From Massariosphaeria phaeospora (Eukaryota; Ascomycota; Dothideomycetes; Pleosporales): a stretch of DNA of 64,000 bases. Position numbers and translations under genes: made by a program. The notes beneath the pieces were generated by a model that saw only the letters and a list, made by a program, of their open reading frames with translations, was not told the origin of the DNA and ran no database searches. Positions 12,129 through 23,757 of this stretch are shown piece by piece. Each line of letters begins with the position of its first letter. Position 1 is the stretch's first letter. The stretch is taken from NCBI GenBank assembly GCA_011032825.1, contig JAADJZ010000002.1, positions 2,170,001 through 2,234,000 of the forward strand. Reading direction: 5' to 3'.

Positions 12129-13235
12129 TTAGGCTTTACCAGCCACCTTCACCCGCTTAGTCCTCGACTCATCGATATCACCCTCGGCCGGCCTCTTGAA
12201 CTCGACCCCAACTCCCCCATCCCGCATGCAGTCATCGCCTCCCCCCTCCCCATCACTATCCGCCATCTTGCTGACCTCGTCCTCCCCCTCACTCTCCCCG
12301 CCGTCCTTCTCCCCAACCACCATCTCCATCACCACCCTGAAACTCCCCTCAACCACATATCGCGCATCCACCGCACGGTCCCACTCCTCCCCCACGTTCG
12401 CATACAGGCCGTCGACGGGCAGCCCAGGATTCATGTCCACCCGGCCCCGGCACACCGCCAGCAGGAACGCGTCTTGGAAGTCGAGCATCTCGGGATGGTC
12501 GCGCAGCATGCCGGTGATGGACGCCCACGCTGCGTCGAACACCGCCGCCCGCGTGTCTGAATGTTGACCTTCGATGCCGCTGCTGCCCGCGCCCGTTGCA
12601 GCGGCGTCGAGCCAGCGCGGCCAGTATGCGCGTACCGGCGCCGTGCTCCCCTTGCGCAGGTGGTCTATCAGGCCCGTCGCGGCTCGCGCTTCGTGACCCG
12701 TGAACCGGCCGCCGCCCGTCGTCGACAGCCGGCCTACGAAGTCGCGCTCCGCGCCGCGCGCAGGCACGAGCTCGCTGTCGAGCCACGCGCGGTCGAACGC
12801 CGGCTTGACAATATCGTTGTGCCAGACGCGGAGGAACGTCTCGTCGCGCACGAAGGCGCGCGAGGCGTGCGGGAACACGACGTAGAGTTGCGGGCACGCG
12901 CCGCGCTGCTCGCTGTGGGTGGCCGAGGCGTACGTTTCGCCGAAGAGGAGGGCGCGCTGCAGCATGGGCGCTGTGATGGGGATGGGGGTGTTGACGTGCG
13001 CGGCGACGTGGGAGGCCATGGTGTATGCGTCGTGTACGCTGATGGCTGTCGCGGGTTTCTCGGCGATGGAAGTCGGGAGCCAGGGCGTTTGTTCCCACGT
13101 GAGGCGTTTGGCGGCGGCGAGGGAAGTCAGGACGCAGAAGGAGAGTTCGGTGTGGAATTCGTGGATGTGGGAGGTGGAGGCGCCGGCGGCGATGCTGGGG
13201 ATGTCGAGCTCGTGGGTGGGAGGAGATGCAGCCAT
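12129..13235 (-). CDS. Hypothetical fungal protein, 368 residues
   Basis: A single long GC-rich exon with a clear ATG at 13235. I do not recognise the family. The N-terminal two-thirds looks globular, with Trp-containing stretches (LTWEQTPWLP, FLRVWHNDIVKPAFDRAW, YWPRWLDAA). The C-terminal 70 residues are acidic and Gly-rich (GEKDGGESEGEDE) and end in a basic patch, SRTKRVKV, that could be a nuclear localisation signal. No signal peptide or membrane segment. Overlapping frames on the other strand are GC-rich shadows. Confidence 0.6.
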   Translation of the reverse strand: MAASPPTHELDIPSIAAGASTSHIHEFHTELSFCVLTSLAAAKRLTWEQTPWLPTSIAEKPATAISVHDAYTMASHVAAHVNTPIPITAPMLQRALLFGETYASATHSEQRGACPQLYVVFPHASRAFVRDETFLRVWHNDIVKPAFDRAWLDSELVPARGAERDFVGRLSTTGGGRFTGHEARAATGLIDHLRKGSTAPVRAYWPRWLDAAATGAGSSGIEGQHSDTRAAVFDAAWASITGMLRDHPEMLDFQDAFLLAVCRGRVDMNPGLPVDGLYANVGEEWDRAVDARYVVEGSFRVVMEMVVGEKDGGESEGEDEVSKMADSDGEGGGDDCMRDGGVGVEFKRPAEGDIDESRTKRVKVAGKA

Positions 13236-13725
13236 TGTGCAGTCTGGATTCGCTGTGGCCAGTTTGTTACGTGAGGGTTGTACGAAGGGTGCGGTAGACG
13301 ATTGTGAAATTCCGGGGGGTTATATAGTGAGAAGAGGTCGTTAGCGAAGGGTGGAGTTGGTTGGAGGAGATATTGCGTAGTGAATGCTCCCGGTGCGGCA
13401 TCGAAGTTTCGTGAACAATGCATGGCGAAACTCGGGGGAAGTGAGACATTGCCAGCTCTGGAAAGAATACTAGAAGTGACGCGGAGAAAGAGAGACATTG
13501 AAGGTCTTATCCGCGATGTAGGCAGCAAGCTTCTCGGTCGACATGAGATCAGACGAAAGAACACTGCCTCTGACGTAGTTTAGAGACGGGGAAGACTGAA
13601 AGACAACCACTTCACCACAGCGCCATAGCTTTATAGTATGTCTTTGGATCATGCTGACGCTATGGTGTACGATGAGACCTCGCGATGGAACCACACCGTT
13701 CGCACATGTGTTGTAACCCGTCGCC
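13236..13725. other. Intergenic region upstream of the 368-residue gene
   Basis: About 0.5 kb. It holds the promoter of the 12129-13235 gene and the 3' flank of HRQ1. A 67-codon plus-strand frame at 13380-13583 has no support. Confidence 0.5.
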
Positions 13726-16700
13726 CTATTGATGCGCCCCAATGAATGTCCTCTCCGCCCCAAACATCTGTATACTTCTCGCAAACTCATCATCGTCTTC
13801 CTCCTTCTTGATCCAAACGCCGTCCACAAACTTCCCCCTCACCATCCTCACCTCCTCTGCCTCAACCACTGTCTCAATACCGGCTGAGACCGTGTCTTCC
13901 TCGCCCCACGGCAGTGCCTCAACATCGATCTCTTCCGCTCTTCCTAAAATGCACATCACGATGACAAGTGCACCCGCTTTGCTCATAACCTGATTCATCT
14001 GCTTACAACGCTCGTCGCAGCAACACTCCAGGCAGCCTTCGAGACAATGACACGCCTGGAGCCGGTCACATGCCTGCTTCAATAGAGTATCGATGAACTC
14101 GAAGGCTTTGGTGCTAATACCGCTGCCACTGGCGCCGCCTTTTGCATCATAGAAGGTCAGTCGTGCCGGCCTCTTTCGTTGTGTTTCGCGCTTAGCAAAC
14201 TCTTTCAGTGCTACCTTGCATTCTGTGCGAACGTCGCCGGGCATGCTTACGACGTAGTTAGGCATAAGTGATAAGACGGCATGTTCAGCGGCATGAATTG
14301 CAGCAGCAATGTTTAGTCTCCGGGATTTGAGGATGTCGAGGGCCGATTTGGGTACGTCGAGCCACATGCCCTTGGAATACAATATGATGGGTGGGTTGTC
14401 AACATGTACGGCATCTAGGATCCGACGCTTCTTGTCGACTTTGAAGAAGCCAAAGACGACTTGTTGGATCTTGATGGGTCCATAGAAGGCTTTGGACCGG
14501 GAGCCAGGGATGCGGCGGGTGGCTTCCGTCTCTACCGGGTCGATATCTGTAAAGTCGCGCTGCTGGGTAGTCCAGTCCACTTTCACATATTCGACCTTTG
14601 CAATCATTCGCTCCTGACTAAACTCTTTGACAAGGTAGGTATTACCTTGGTGTAGGAAGATCCCGCCTTCGTAGATAGTGAAGAAGGCCCGCGACGCTTC
14701 CAGTTCTTCGAGGACAGTGTTTTTGTTATTCGTAACGTCGATAATGGCGAAATGAGTGTCCTCTGTATCCCGAATCGCAACGTGACGGGACGGTTGAGGA
14801 AGGAAACGTTCATTGCAGTGGTAAAAGCCCTGGGGGTCCTTGCGCATACGCTCCTTCGCTATCTTGGCTAAGAGAGGGCCAAAATATGGTGCGTCCACCT
14901 CAGGATTTATTGGCATCTCGTAGGCCGCGCATTGAATATGCCCTTCAAGAACGAGAATATTTTCAAGATCCACTTGGAGTGCACAATTCGGCTTCGTGAA
15001 AATCTCGTCCGGGTTCGACATGTAGTACTGATCGGTGGGAAAGCAATCTCCTACTAAAACAGATAGAGAGTCTTTGTTCCTCCGACCCGCTCGACCGCTC
15101 TGCTGCCGGAGGTTCGCAATAGTGTATGGAAAGCCGACAGTGATTACAGCATCTAGGGACCCAATATCGACACCGAGCTCTAGTGCACTGGTAGCGACGA
15201 TGCCAATCAGCTTCCCGTCAAACATCTCTCGTTCGATCTGGCGTCTGTCCTGCGGCGTATATCCGCCGCGGTACGACATCACGCGTGGCAAGACTTCCGA
15301 TCGTTCCAGATTCGTCAGTTCAGTCTTGATTGCCGCTAGAAGACCTTCACACTGCTTCCGTACACGACAAAACGCAATGACGCGCACGCCTCGCAGTATA
15401 AGTTGACAAAACAGTCTGGCGGACTCTACTTGAGTGTCGCCTCTGCCGGATGAGGGGTCGCCGGGATCTCTAAATGGTGTGTTCCAGCACAAGAACTCCT
15501 TTCTGCCGGATGGAGAACCATCGAAGTCAGTCAACTTCACTTGGTCCACTCCAAAGATAGTCTTCATATGGTGTTCTGGGTTCGCGACAGTAGCGGAACA
15601 GGATATGAACTTCACATGCCGATTTCCCACCGCAGCGCATATTCTCCGTAGTCGCCGCATGATGAATGCCATGTGAGACCCAAAGAGGCCATTGTAGACA
15701 TGCAGTTCATCGACTACCACAAATCGAAGATTCTGAAGGAAGCTCCGCCACGCTTCTTCTTGTGGCAGGATTGTGATGTGAAGCATGTCCGGGTTAGTGA
15801 AGATGATACGACCTTCGTCACGGATGTAGTTCCGTTCCGCCATTGGCGTATCTCCGTCAAAGGTCTCTACGACAATGTCTTGTAGGCCGTCCATAAAACG
15901 GAGCAAATCCTTCAAGCTGCGCCGTTGGTCCTGCGCCAAAGCTTTCGTGGGGAATATGTACATAGCCCGGGTGTTGATATCTTGTTCCAATTGATGCAAG
16001 ACAGGTATTTGGTAGATCAACGACTTCCCGGAACTTGTCGACGTCGAAACGATGACATTGTGTCCGTCGTACAGGTTGTTGATAGCTTCGGCCTGATGGG
16101 CATACAACTGGGTGATGCTCCGCGTATTGTATAGCGCGTTCACCATATTCTGAGTCATCTGGAAGTTAAGATCACCATATATAGGAGGCTGCGGGTCAAA
16201 GACTCTGTGACCGTCGGGCACAATCTGGTTGGCATACCACTCAAGCGTCTTGATCTCTTCAATGATGTCGGGGATGGGTTTACGCTCGGATGGAATCGTT
16301 GTCGGCAATCGCGAGATGTCCAGTCCAGGGGTGGTAGGTCTACTCTCCGGCATGGGAATGAAAGACAGTGATAGTTCTTTGATCTTTTGTACAGCATCCT
16401 CGTCATTCTCGGCGCATTCTTCAAGGAATAAGTCGATGGCAGCAGCAAACTTTATACGCCTCTTATCGATCAGTTTCATCTGCTGCTGCTGACTGAAGAC
16501 CGGCATCTTCAAGTCCTCCTTTCGAAGCCGCTGGACAGCGTTCGTCGGCTCGCCGGTTTTCGCGTGCCGTACCTGACGTTTCAGGCCACCGTCTACAAAC
16601 TCGAACAACAGAACCTCCCTGTGCTCATGTTTGTCTAATCCCGGTTCGGCAATGACAAACTCTTTCTCTCGCTTTCCACTCATGTTGTCTTCCGAGCCCA

Positions 16701-17196
16701 TCAGGTTTATTTGTAACATAGCCTCGTCGACATATGCGAAGTAGATCGCCTTTGGTAGCAATGCCGTTATTTGCGCCACATCCTCGATAAGAAGCTCTCG
16801 CTTTGTATGGCTTTCGATCGTCTTTTTAAGGTTGTGAAAGGTCGTCGCCAAGTTTTGCCGTGTGCCGAAGAAGGTGTATACGAGGTTCAGCGCGCGGAAG
16901 GTGTTAGAAAGCGTCGTGAAGTGCTCCGGCCAGGGAACGGTGTTTTTAACCAAGATGCCATTTCGATAAATACCTGGCGGTTTTGGTCCTTCTTTCTTCG
17001 GTGTTCGTTTCGGCCTCTTCCCGCCATCGTGAGTCTTTGTAGGAACGGTCGTGGTCGTCGTACTCGGGTTGGGGAACTCTGCTACGTCGTTCTCCGGCGC
17101 CGGTGTCTCTCGCGATGGCAGCTCATCTTCATGGGGCTTTCGCTTTCTTTTTTTAACGGTTTGGTCGGACACGGATGCTCCCTTCATGCGGGGCAT
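13726..17196 (-). CDS. HRQ1: ATP-dependent 3'-5' DNA helicase Hrq1 (RecQ4-like)
   Basis: An intronless gene for 1,156 residues, the usual size. Hrq1 is a RecQ4-family helicase acting in interstrand-crosslink repair, telomere maintenance and excision repair in the nucleus. Seen here: a basic N-terminus (KKRKRKPHE) as a probable nuclear signal; helicase motif I near residues 384-394 (STSSGKSLIYQ); motif II as DELH near 492 (VVDELHVYNG); motif III FISCSATVAN; motif VI near 698 (QQSGRAGRR); and the C-terminal MZB/DUF1998 domain with its zinc-type Cys cluster near 1045-1060 (CLEGCLECCCDERC). Plus-strand frames inside it are shadows. Confidence 0.93.
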   Translation of the reverse strand: MPRMKGASVSDQTVKKRKRKPHEDELPSRETPAPENDVAEFPNPSTTTTTVPTKTHDGGKRPKRTPKKEGPKPPGIYRNGILVKNTVPWPEHFTTLSNTFRALNLVYTFFGTRQNLATTFHNLKKTIESHTKRELLIEDVAQITALLPKAIYFAYVDEAMLQINLMGSEDNMSGKREKEFVIAEPGLDKHEHREVLLFEFVDGGLKRQVRHAKTGEPTNAVQRLRKEDLKMPVFSQQQQMKLIDKRRIKFAAAIDLFLEECAENDEDAVQKIKELSLSFIPMPESRPTTPGLDISRLPTTIPSERKPIPDIIEEIKTLEWYANQIVPDGHRVFDPQPPIYGDLNFQMTQNMVNALYNTRSITQLYAHQAEAINNLYDGHNVIVSTSTSSGKSLIYQIPVLHQLEQDINTRAMYIFPTKALAQDQRRSLKDLLRFMDGLQDIVVETFDGDTPMAERNYIRDEGRIIFTNPDMLHITILPQEEAWRSFLQNLRFVVVDELHVYNGLFGSHMAFIMRRLRRICAAVGNRHVKFISCSATVANPEHHMKTIFGVDQVKLTDFDGSPSGRKEFLCWNTPFRDPGDPSSGRGDTQVESARLFCQLILRGVRVIAFCRVRKQCEGLLAAIKTELTNLERSEVLPRVMSYRGGYTPQDRRQIEREMFDGKLIGIVATSALELGVDIGSLDAVITVGFPYTIANLRQQSGRAGRRNKDSLSVLVGDCFPTDQYYMSNPDEIFTKPNCALQVDLENILVLEGHIQCAAYEMPINPEVDAPYFGPLLAKIAKERMRKDPQGFYHCNERFLPQPSRHVAIRDTEDTHFAIIDVTNNKNTVLEELEASRAFFTIYEGGIFLHQGNTYLVKEFSQERMIAKVEYVKVDWTTQQRDFTDIDPVETEATRRIPGSRSKAFYGPIKIQQVVFGFFKVDKKRRILDAVHVDNPPIILYSKGMWLDVPKSALDILKSRRLNIAAAIHAAEHAVLSLMPNYVVSMPGDVRTECKVALKEFAKRETQRKRPARLTFYDAKGGASGSGISTKAFEFIDTLLKQACDRLQACHCLEGCLECCCDERCKQMNQVMSKAGALVIVMCILGRAEEIDVEALPWGEEDTVSAGIETVVEAEEVRMVRGKFVDGVWIKKEEDDDEFARSIQMFGAERTFIGAHQ

Positions 17197-19178
17197 GGTT
17201 GCATCATAGTGGAAGTCGGTCGAGAGGGTCGAGGTTGCGACAATGACAAGCGATCCGAGGTGGCGCGCAGTCGGTAGCGCGCAGTTGATGACGCACGCGT
17301 GGGAAGAACGAACAACTTCTCTATACTGCGACCGAGTTTAGCTAGTTTTCGCAAAGCAATTATCCTCTTCACTTGCTTTCACTGCGTAGTTTCACTAGAC
17401 ACCAGAGAGAGTGTGTCTGTATATCTATGTGAAAAGCACTATTTTGTACTTCGGTAACAGTCACCGTGGGTAAACTATTTGGTTCCGGGAGCGCGCTCCA
17501 CAAGGGGAACCATTTAGCGCATGCTAAGAGCAAATCAAGCTCGTCGGAGTGGGAGCACACAAGAAAAGGTTCTGTGTACAATGCACCAGATGCCAAAGCG
17601 TGAATTCGGAAAACTGTCCGACGCGCTCTGGCGCGAAAAACAGGCGCGATCACGTGTGAGTTCTTCATGGATTCGTCCCTAGGTAACCGCCTTCCCTTCC
17701 AACATACTCCGTAAACAGAACTCTTCTAAAGGTCCGCCACTCTACCTAGATGAAAAATAGGATCGCCGGCTTGACGATAAATGTTCTGGAAAAGGCTACA
17801 AGACACAATCCATCAATACGATGCCGACAACAGGTCAGCCGCACCCGCGTCGAATACCCATCACAGTAACGTTCCAGCTGTTCAGGCTACACGCAAGAAG
17901 TCTCTGGCTTCCATCTTACACCCGTTGCTGTTCTCATCGATCTCCCTCTTCTCAGAGTCTCTCTGCCGCGGACAGCATTTTTTCTCCGCTTTCGGCCTGC
18001 GGCGCTTAGGTTAGATACGAATGCTCCTATTTACTACTGCCTCTCATCCTTAGATTCAGAGTCACCTTATATGAGAGCAAGCCCATGGCTCCCATCATGC
18101 ATGCACCATGCATTTTCAACCTAGGATTGCCTCCGCAACTTTGGCTGGCGTCTCCCTCTACAGAGTGTCGCTCTATTCGCTACTGCAGTGGCTGCCACTG
18201 ATACAGGAAGCTGTGTGCTCAATCGACCATGGTCGCGGCAGTCGATGGAGTTATCGTCGTGGGACTGGCAGGCGCAGGTTTTAGGATATCGGTAAATGTA
18301 GCGAGAGATGAAGGATTGATCTGCGGTGACCACAAGGCAGTACCTACTCTTATGCTAATAGCAAGTCCATGGCTGTGAGGCTATTGGAGTCGTGATACGT
18401 CGCAGTCTAATTAATAACGGTGCAAAAGTGCAGTTGGATCTGAAGGCGTGAATGACCCGGGCTTATTTAGCGCGGCGCTCACCGCTCAGAACGCCGCAAG
18501 TCCGGACAAAGATCAAAGCAAGAGAGTTGTGTAGACCAGTCCAGTGCAAATTCATATCACTACCATCTGAATAACCAGTGGAAATCCTCGTTGTTCATCA
18601 CCGAGTTCCTCACCGTTAACGTCTTCGGATCCCCGTTTCCACGACAACATATCCCACCCCTCAGCAGCGAACAGAAATAGCGCGCACGACGCACCCAGCG
18701 ATCCGCGCTCAATCGCCCTCAAACAACCTTGCGTCCACAGTCAAACACAACAACACTCCACCACGCTCGACATCCTCATTCCTACACTCTACCTTCGCCT
18801 TTACCTTTATTCTCCTGTAAATTCTTAGCAACCGTTAATTTCTACTCTGCACAATGGTAAGTCGCACACCCCTCGTTCCTGCCCAAGCACGCCATCAGGC
18901 GCCTTCCCCATGCCCGTCGCCGCTGCCAGCCCGCCCGCCAGCGCAGTTTCCGTCTCGGCCTCACCCAGCTGCGAGCGGTTGGGTTGAGCGCAGCAGCGCT
19001 CGGGGAACACAAACGGCCCCGGGCGCTCCTTGCATGCCCTTTCCACGCTGTGCCACGCCACGCTCTGCACTCATACACACAAACAACCCCCTCCACCCTC
19101 TCTTTCTTTCTTCACTACGGCTAAACACACCGTCTGCCACACACATACCCGTTCTGCTGTCGCATCCCAAAGACCACA
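17197..19178. other. Two-kilobase intergenic region and leader of the myosin light chain gene
   Basis: It separates two divergent genes and contains both promoters. No gene was recognised in 17200-18800. An ATG at 18854 followed at once by GTAAGT could be a one-codon first exon of the light-chain gene: with an acceptor at AAAG before ACCACAATGG the reading frame continues in phase. Confidence 0.5.
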
Positions 19179-19816
19179 ATGGATAACCCCGCGCAGGCCT
19201 CGACCAACTACCGCGAAGCCTTCCAGCTGTTCGACAAGCGCGGCAACGGGCGCGTTGAGCGCGGCTCTCTGGGCGACCTGCTGCGCGCCTGCGGCCAGAA
19301 CCCGACGCTGGCGGAGATCGCAGACCTAGAGCACGGCGTGAGCACCGACTGTAAGCCTCACAAACCCTTCAATTCCTCCCCCCTACCCTACACTACACCA
19401 TACCCCCCTTTCCCCACCGCTCAGCCACCTCAACTCAACTCCCGCTAACCCGTTCCCCACCCCGCAGTCGACTTCGAGACCTTCTCCAAGATCCTCAACC
19501 GGCCCGGCGGCTTCCGCGAGCCCTTCGACATCGAAGAGTACATACGCGGCTTCCAAGTCTTCGACAAGGACCGCTCGGGCTTCGTCGGCAAGGGCCAGAT
19601 CAAGTACATTCTGACGAACCTGGGCGAGAAGATGAGCGAGGAGGAGGTCGAGGAGCTGTTCAAGAGCACTATTGACACGAATAACAACGAGATCGACTAT
19701 AGGGGTGAGTTTCTCTATATCGGTTATCCGTCTTGGAGAGTGCTTTGCTAGGGAGATAAATGCGTGTGCTAACGAGGCTGTGTGCAGAGTTCGTCAAGAC
19801 GATTGCGGAGAACTAG
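19179..19816 (+). CDS. cdc4: Myosin essential light chain (Cdc4-like EF-hand protein)
   Basis: Three exons, 19179-19350, 19468-19704 and 19788-19816, join in phase to 145 residues, the normal size for this calmodulin-related family. Start MDNPAQASTNYREAFQLFD; degenerate first EF loop DKRGNGRVERGS; LRACGQNPTLAE linker; a canonical-looking loop DKDRSGFVGKGQ; a last loop with TIDTNNNEIDYREF; end VKTIAEN. In fungi Cdc4 binds IQ motifs of type II and V myosins at the contractile ring. The second loop keeps acidic positions, but calcium binding cannot be assumed. An alternative start at 18854 would add MTT through a one-codon first exon. Confidence 0.88.
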
Positions 19817-20723
19817 AGCGCGTGGGTTGCTCTGTTTTGCTTTGCCTTTATTTTGGTTTTATTCGCTTTTTCGGTCCGGCGCGAGCGAGCTCGTCGGCAG
19901 CAGCACGCACGCACGCAAGACGTGTGCGCGACGACCTTCTGCCCGACGCGGACCCATCCGCATGCTATGCTCACCCCCGGCGTTATTACGACTTCACCAG
20001 CTTTGTCATGGGCCTTGCTTACATTTTCTTCGGCTTCGGGTCTCGTCGGGTCGGGTCAGGTCAGGTCAGGTCATGGGCGGAGTCCAACAATAACATCAAC
20101 AGCTCAGCTCAGCTCAGCTCATTCACGGCAACGGGAGGGGCAGATGTAGACACGAACAGATATATGCATGGACAGTTCACCTGTATACATCATGCATGAG
20201 TCGATATGGAACGTGAAGAATGAATTAACATGTATTGTCTGATTGATCCCCTCTGTTTTTTGGGTCCCCCATGTCGGAAACGCATGTCTATCTAGGCCTG
20301 TCTTCGTAGCTTGAGAAGCCTTGCGCGTTCGCTTTCGCCAATGGGGTATCTAGATGAATGATGATGTAGCCTTGCAGCTCAGTTCAGCTCCGTTGCAGAC
20401 CAAGGAAAGAAAATAAAAAAAGAAGAGAAAACAATGACGACCCCCAGTTTGATGACTCCTTATGCCGGTCATTCCCATAGGATAGCCCCGGACGCGGTTC
20501 GCTGTTGCACGCCGCCTTGTACCTGTCGTGTCCCCGATAAATACGCCAGGCCGTTTGTCGTTGAATGGTACAGTATAGTTGGTTGGTAGAGAAGAAAATG
20601 AGATGTGTTTCGTAAGTGCCGCGCTCTGTCGCTAAGAGCATCGCCTCGCATCGCCGCATTCGCAGTCGCAGTCGCAGTCGACTGCACCCAATAACAGGCC
20701 TTGCCCATCCTTAGTCAACCGCC
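19817..20723. other. Shared 3' region of two convergent genes, with pentamer repeats
   Basis: About 0.9 kb between the stops of the light-chain and STEEP1-like genes. It contains short pentanucleotide runs: GGTCR at about 20046-20074 and AGCTC at 20101-20120. No gene recognised. Confidence 0.6.
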
Positions 20724-21275
20724 TCAAGCCTTCACCTCCGTAACGCCAACCATCTCGATGCCCGCCTCGGGCTTGCGCCCCATGATCATCTCGCTCGTCG
20801 TGACAAAGCCGCCCGGCAGCAGAAACACGACGTCCTCGCGACGCCCGCTGCGCTCGCCGCCAAACTGCTGCCAGTCGAGCTGGTAACCGACGACCAGGGC
20901 GCAGCGGCCGCAGCGCTGCAGGTAGCGCTTCTCGAAGCCGTCGTCGCTGCACAGCATCTCCGGGTGGCGGTCCAGCGTCGTCGAGAGCAGCAGCCCGTAG
21001 TGTTCGCCGCCGTCGGATGTGTTACCGGTGTGGGCGGAGCCGCGACGCGCAGCTGCGGGTGTGGGCGGCGGTGGCAGCGGCATGATGGCGGCGCGGTCCA
21101 TGCTGTTGGCGCGCGTGGGCAGCGCGGGCAGCGGCGTCGTGGTCGCGAGCAGCAGGTGCGTGCAAAGGCAGTGGTATGTGTAGACGGTGTTGGAGGCGGC
21201 GAGCGAGATTTTCTCTTCGGCGGTGGGGGAGGGCGGCAGCGCGAAGAAGGGGCGCGAGGAGGGGGCGATGTCCAT
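20724..21275 (-). CDS. STEEP1-domain (CXorf56/UPF0428-type) protein
   Basis: A 183-residue intronless protein. The domain shows as VYTYHCLCTHLLL near residue 32, a Pro/Ala-rich variable linker with RRGSAHTGN, then the C-terminal core EKRYLQRCGRCALVVGYQLDW with its CxxC and a final GVTEVKA. The animal homologue STEEP promotes exit of STING from the endoplasmic reticulum; fungal members are uncharacterised to my knowledge, so only the family is claimed. It is divergent from the HIT gene across a 1.3-kb interval. Confidence 0.8.
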   Translation of the reverse strand: MDIAPSSRPFFALPPSPTAEEKISLAASNTVYTYHCLCTHLLLATTTPLPALPTRANSMDRAAIMPLPPPPTPAAARRGSAHTGNTSDGGEHYGLLLSTTLDRHPEMLCSDDGFEKRYLQRCGRCALVVGYQLDWQQFGGERSGRREDVVFLLPGGFVTTSEMIMGRKPEAGIEMVGVTEVKA

Positions 21276-22587
21276 GGTGCGCGGAAGGTGTGGTTTGTCT
21301 GTGGGTTTGTGGATTTGGAGATTCGAGTGTTGAGCTGGTTGGTTGAGACGCTTGTCGAGTGAGCAGTAGTGGTGTGGTAGTGTGGAGTGTGGTGTGTGAT
21401 GTATTGTGGTGGGATCGCCAGGGACTTTTATATCAGATGGCCCGAAGTCGGTGGGTCCGCGATGATTCTCCCTGGGCGGTTGGCGAGTAATCAGGAGTGC
21501 GAGAATTGGTTGCGCACTGGCAGAGTTTAAATTCCCCAGAAAATCCTTCGACCTGGGTGGCGGAGTCAGGGTCCGATCAGATATCTCGCTGTTGCGGTGG
21601 GGACGGGTTTCTGGTAGTGTTCCGGATTCGGCTGAGACGCCCTTTCGGGACGTTGCCTGTGCCGATAAGAACGATGGATCGATCGGTCGATGTGGCGGGA
21701 ACGGTGACGGTGATGATTTGGAGAAGAAGGCAGCTGTCAGAGAAACTGCGGTGGAGCTCAGGGTCTTTGTACCGCGGGGGGTAGTCGCCTCTGCACGGCT
21801 GGCGGTTTGTCGTGCGGCGAGGTCGGAGCCTGGGACTAGGTAGTAAACAGTGGGGTTGCTTGGTCAGGGTCGCGTAGAGCGTGGCCTGGGGAGATGTGAC
21901 AGCGAAAACGACAGCCTCCAGCCCAAGTATTTCAAGTCAAGCCGAAGTCAGAGTGGAACTGCAGTCTGTCGTAGCTGGCTTGCGAACGAGACAGCGAAGC
22001 AGCAATGGTGAGGCTCTCTCTCTGTGCGGGACGAGGGAGGGGGATCCGCAACAAAAAGAACAAAAAGCCTGTGGTGAGTCTGACTGGCCGGCGATCTGAT
22101 AAGCAGCGCCGCGCACGCTGCGCAAGTTGCTTGATTTCTGCGGACGGGCCGTGGGAATGACGACGGCAGGCCAGATTTATATCTGCACAAGCGCATGTGG
22201 ATAGTGCTCGCTGGAAGCGGTGGCAGCCGGGGTGGTGGGTTCATCAGCAGCCAGATTGATTGCCCGAGCAGGCCGTCCGTCCCACGCGCCCGTCGCCCGT
22301 CGCCCGTCGCCCAACTGCGCGGGCTCGTTGGCACACGCGAATGAGTGCGCAGAAACGCTGCACGCGTTGGGGACCCCGTGACGTCGCTGGATAAGCAGCC
22401 TTGCGCAGGCAATCCTGCGATGCGCGGTCGAGGCCCGTCTCCGGCGTCCGATTGCGCCGGCCCGGCCGCCAACGGAACTTCAGGCTTCGCCGCGCCAGGG
22501 ACCCGTCGCCAACGCTCTTGAGCTCACTTGGCGACATCTCTTGTTATTGCGCCCTCTGGACGTCGGCCGAGTCGCAGCAGAAGAGGC
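21276..22587. other. Divergent promoter region
   Basis: About 1.3 kb of GC-rich DNA between the STEEP1-like and HIT genes. Overlapping frames on both strands look like composition effects. No domain or RNA recognised. Confidence 0.5.
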
Positions 22588-23304
22588 ATGTCGCCGCTCA
22601 CAAAGGACGTGGTCAAGTTCGGCGCCTTTGTCGTGACCAGCCAGGTCAGTCCGCCCCTCCATCCACCCTCCCTCTGCAACATATCACATCGCCGCGGCAT
22701 GACGTACGCGTGCGGATGAATAATGCAATGTGCTCACCCCCCGCGATAGGTCTTCCATCTGACGCCGCTGTCGTTCGCCCTCGTCAACCTCAAGCCGCTG
22801 CTCCCAGGCCATGTCCTAGTCTCACCGCGCCGCAGCGTACCCCGCTTCCACGACCTGTCCCCCGCCGAAGTCCAGGATCTCTTCCTGACGGTGCAGCGCG
22901 TCTCGCGCATGGTCGAGCGCGTGTTCGACGCCTCGGCGCTCAACATCGCGATCCAGGACGGCGTCGACGCCGGCCAGAGCGTGCCCCATGTGCACGCCCA
23001 CATTATCCCCCGCCGCCGGGAGGATCTGGCGCACGCCGGCGGCACGGATGCGGTATACCGCATGATGGAGGGCGAGCAGGGCGACCTGGGAGCACAGCTT
23101 CGGGGGCGCGCGGCTGAAGCTGAGGCCGGCGCGGGCGCGGGAGGGGTTCCGTCGAATAATGACGGGCAGCAGAGCAGAGCGCGGTTCCCCGCCGTCGACG
23201 CAGACGAGAGTCGGAAGCCGAGGGGTGAGCAGGAGATGCAGAAGGAGGCCGAGTGGTTGGCTGCCGAGATGGCGGGGGATGAGCAGTCGGGCAGGAATAC
23301 ATGA
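22588..23304 (+). CDS. HNT2: HIT-family dinucleoside triphosphate hydrolase (FHIT/Hnt2-like)
   Basis: Two exons, 22588-22644 and 22750-23304 (donor GTCAGT, acceptor GATAG), phase 0, give 203 residues. The core reads FHLTPLSFALVNLKPLLPGHVLVSPRR, a typical Fhit opening, then VGRMVE-like helices and the histidine triad HVHAHII at about residues 99-103 followed by PRR. Members cleave ApppA to AMP and ADP. The C-terminal part after the triad is a long Ala/Gly/Glu-rich extension, as in other fungal members. The start at MSPLTK fits the family; an upstream in-frame ATG at 22528 would add 20 unrelated residues. Confidence 0.88.
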
Positions 23305-23757
23305 ACATGGGGAAAAAAGAAAAGATGGCCCCTCCCAGCGCGGCCCAGAAGGAGCACCCCCCTGCCATGTCAGAGGAGTGCTTGCGGAAAAGGGCCGATG
23401 CATGCGTCGTCGAACCACGAGTGCGCTCCCTTCGCTCCCTTAGCGACTTCGATCATGGTGCCTACCGTTGGGCCTGATGTTATCATACTCAAGGACTTTC
23501 GACACCTGCTGCACGAATGGGCACACCTGAGTGCGGGGGAATGCTGCCACAATAGCCACAATATCAAAAAGAAAGAAATGTATCACCATCCATGGATCGA
23601 GTTGTCAAGATAAGATCACGCAACTATTCTTCCACCACCATTACGCCCAACCTTGCTTGTCCACTACTGCCTAACAACATCGTGGTCCGTTGCAGCTTAT
23701 TCGATCCATTTCAATACTTCTATACTTGTTCTGCCGAGTGATAACCGCTCGCTTTAC
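23305..23757. other. Intergenic region
   Basis: 3' flank of the HIT gene. Nothing else recognised. Confidence 0.5.

Noticed and set aside
12561..13344. Long plus-strand frames opposite the 368-residue gene
   Set aside because: GC-rich shadows of the minus-strand gene: Arg/Ala/Gly-rich composition and no domain.
13380..13583. 67-codon frame between two genes
   Set aside because: It lies in a promoter region, overlaps minus-strand frames and has no recognised relative.
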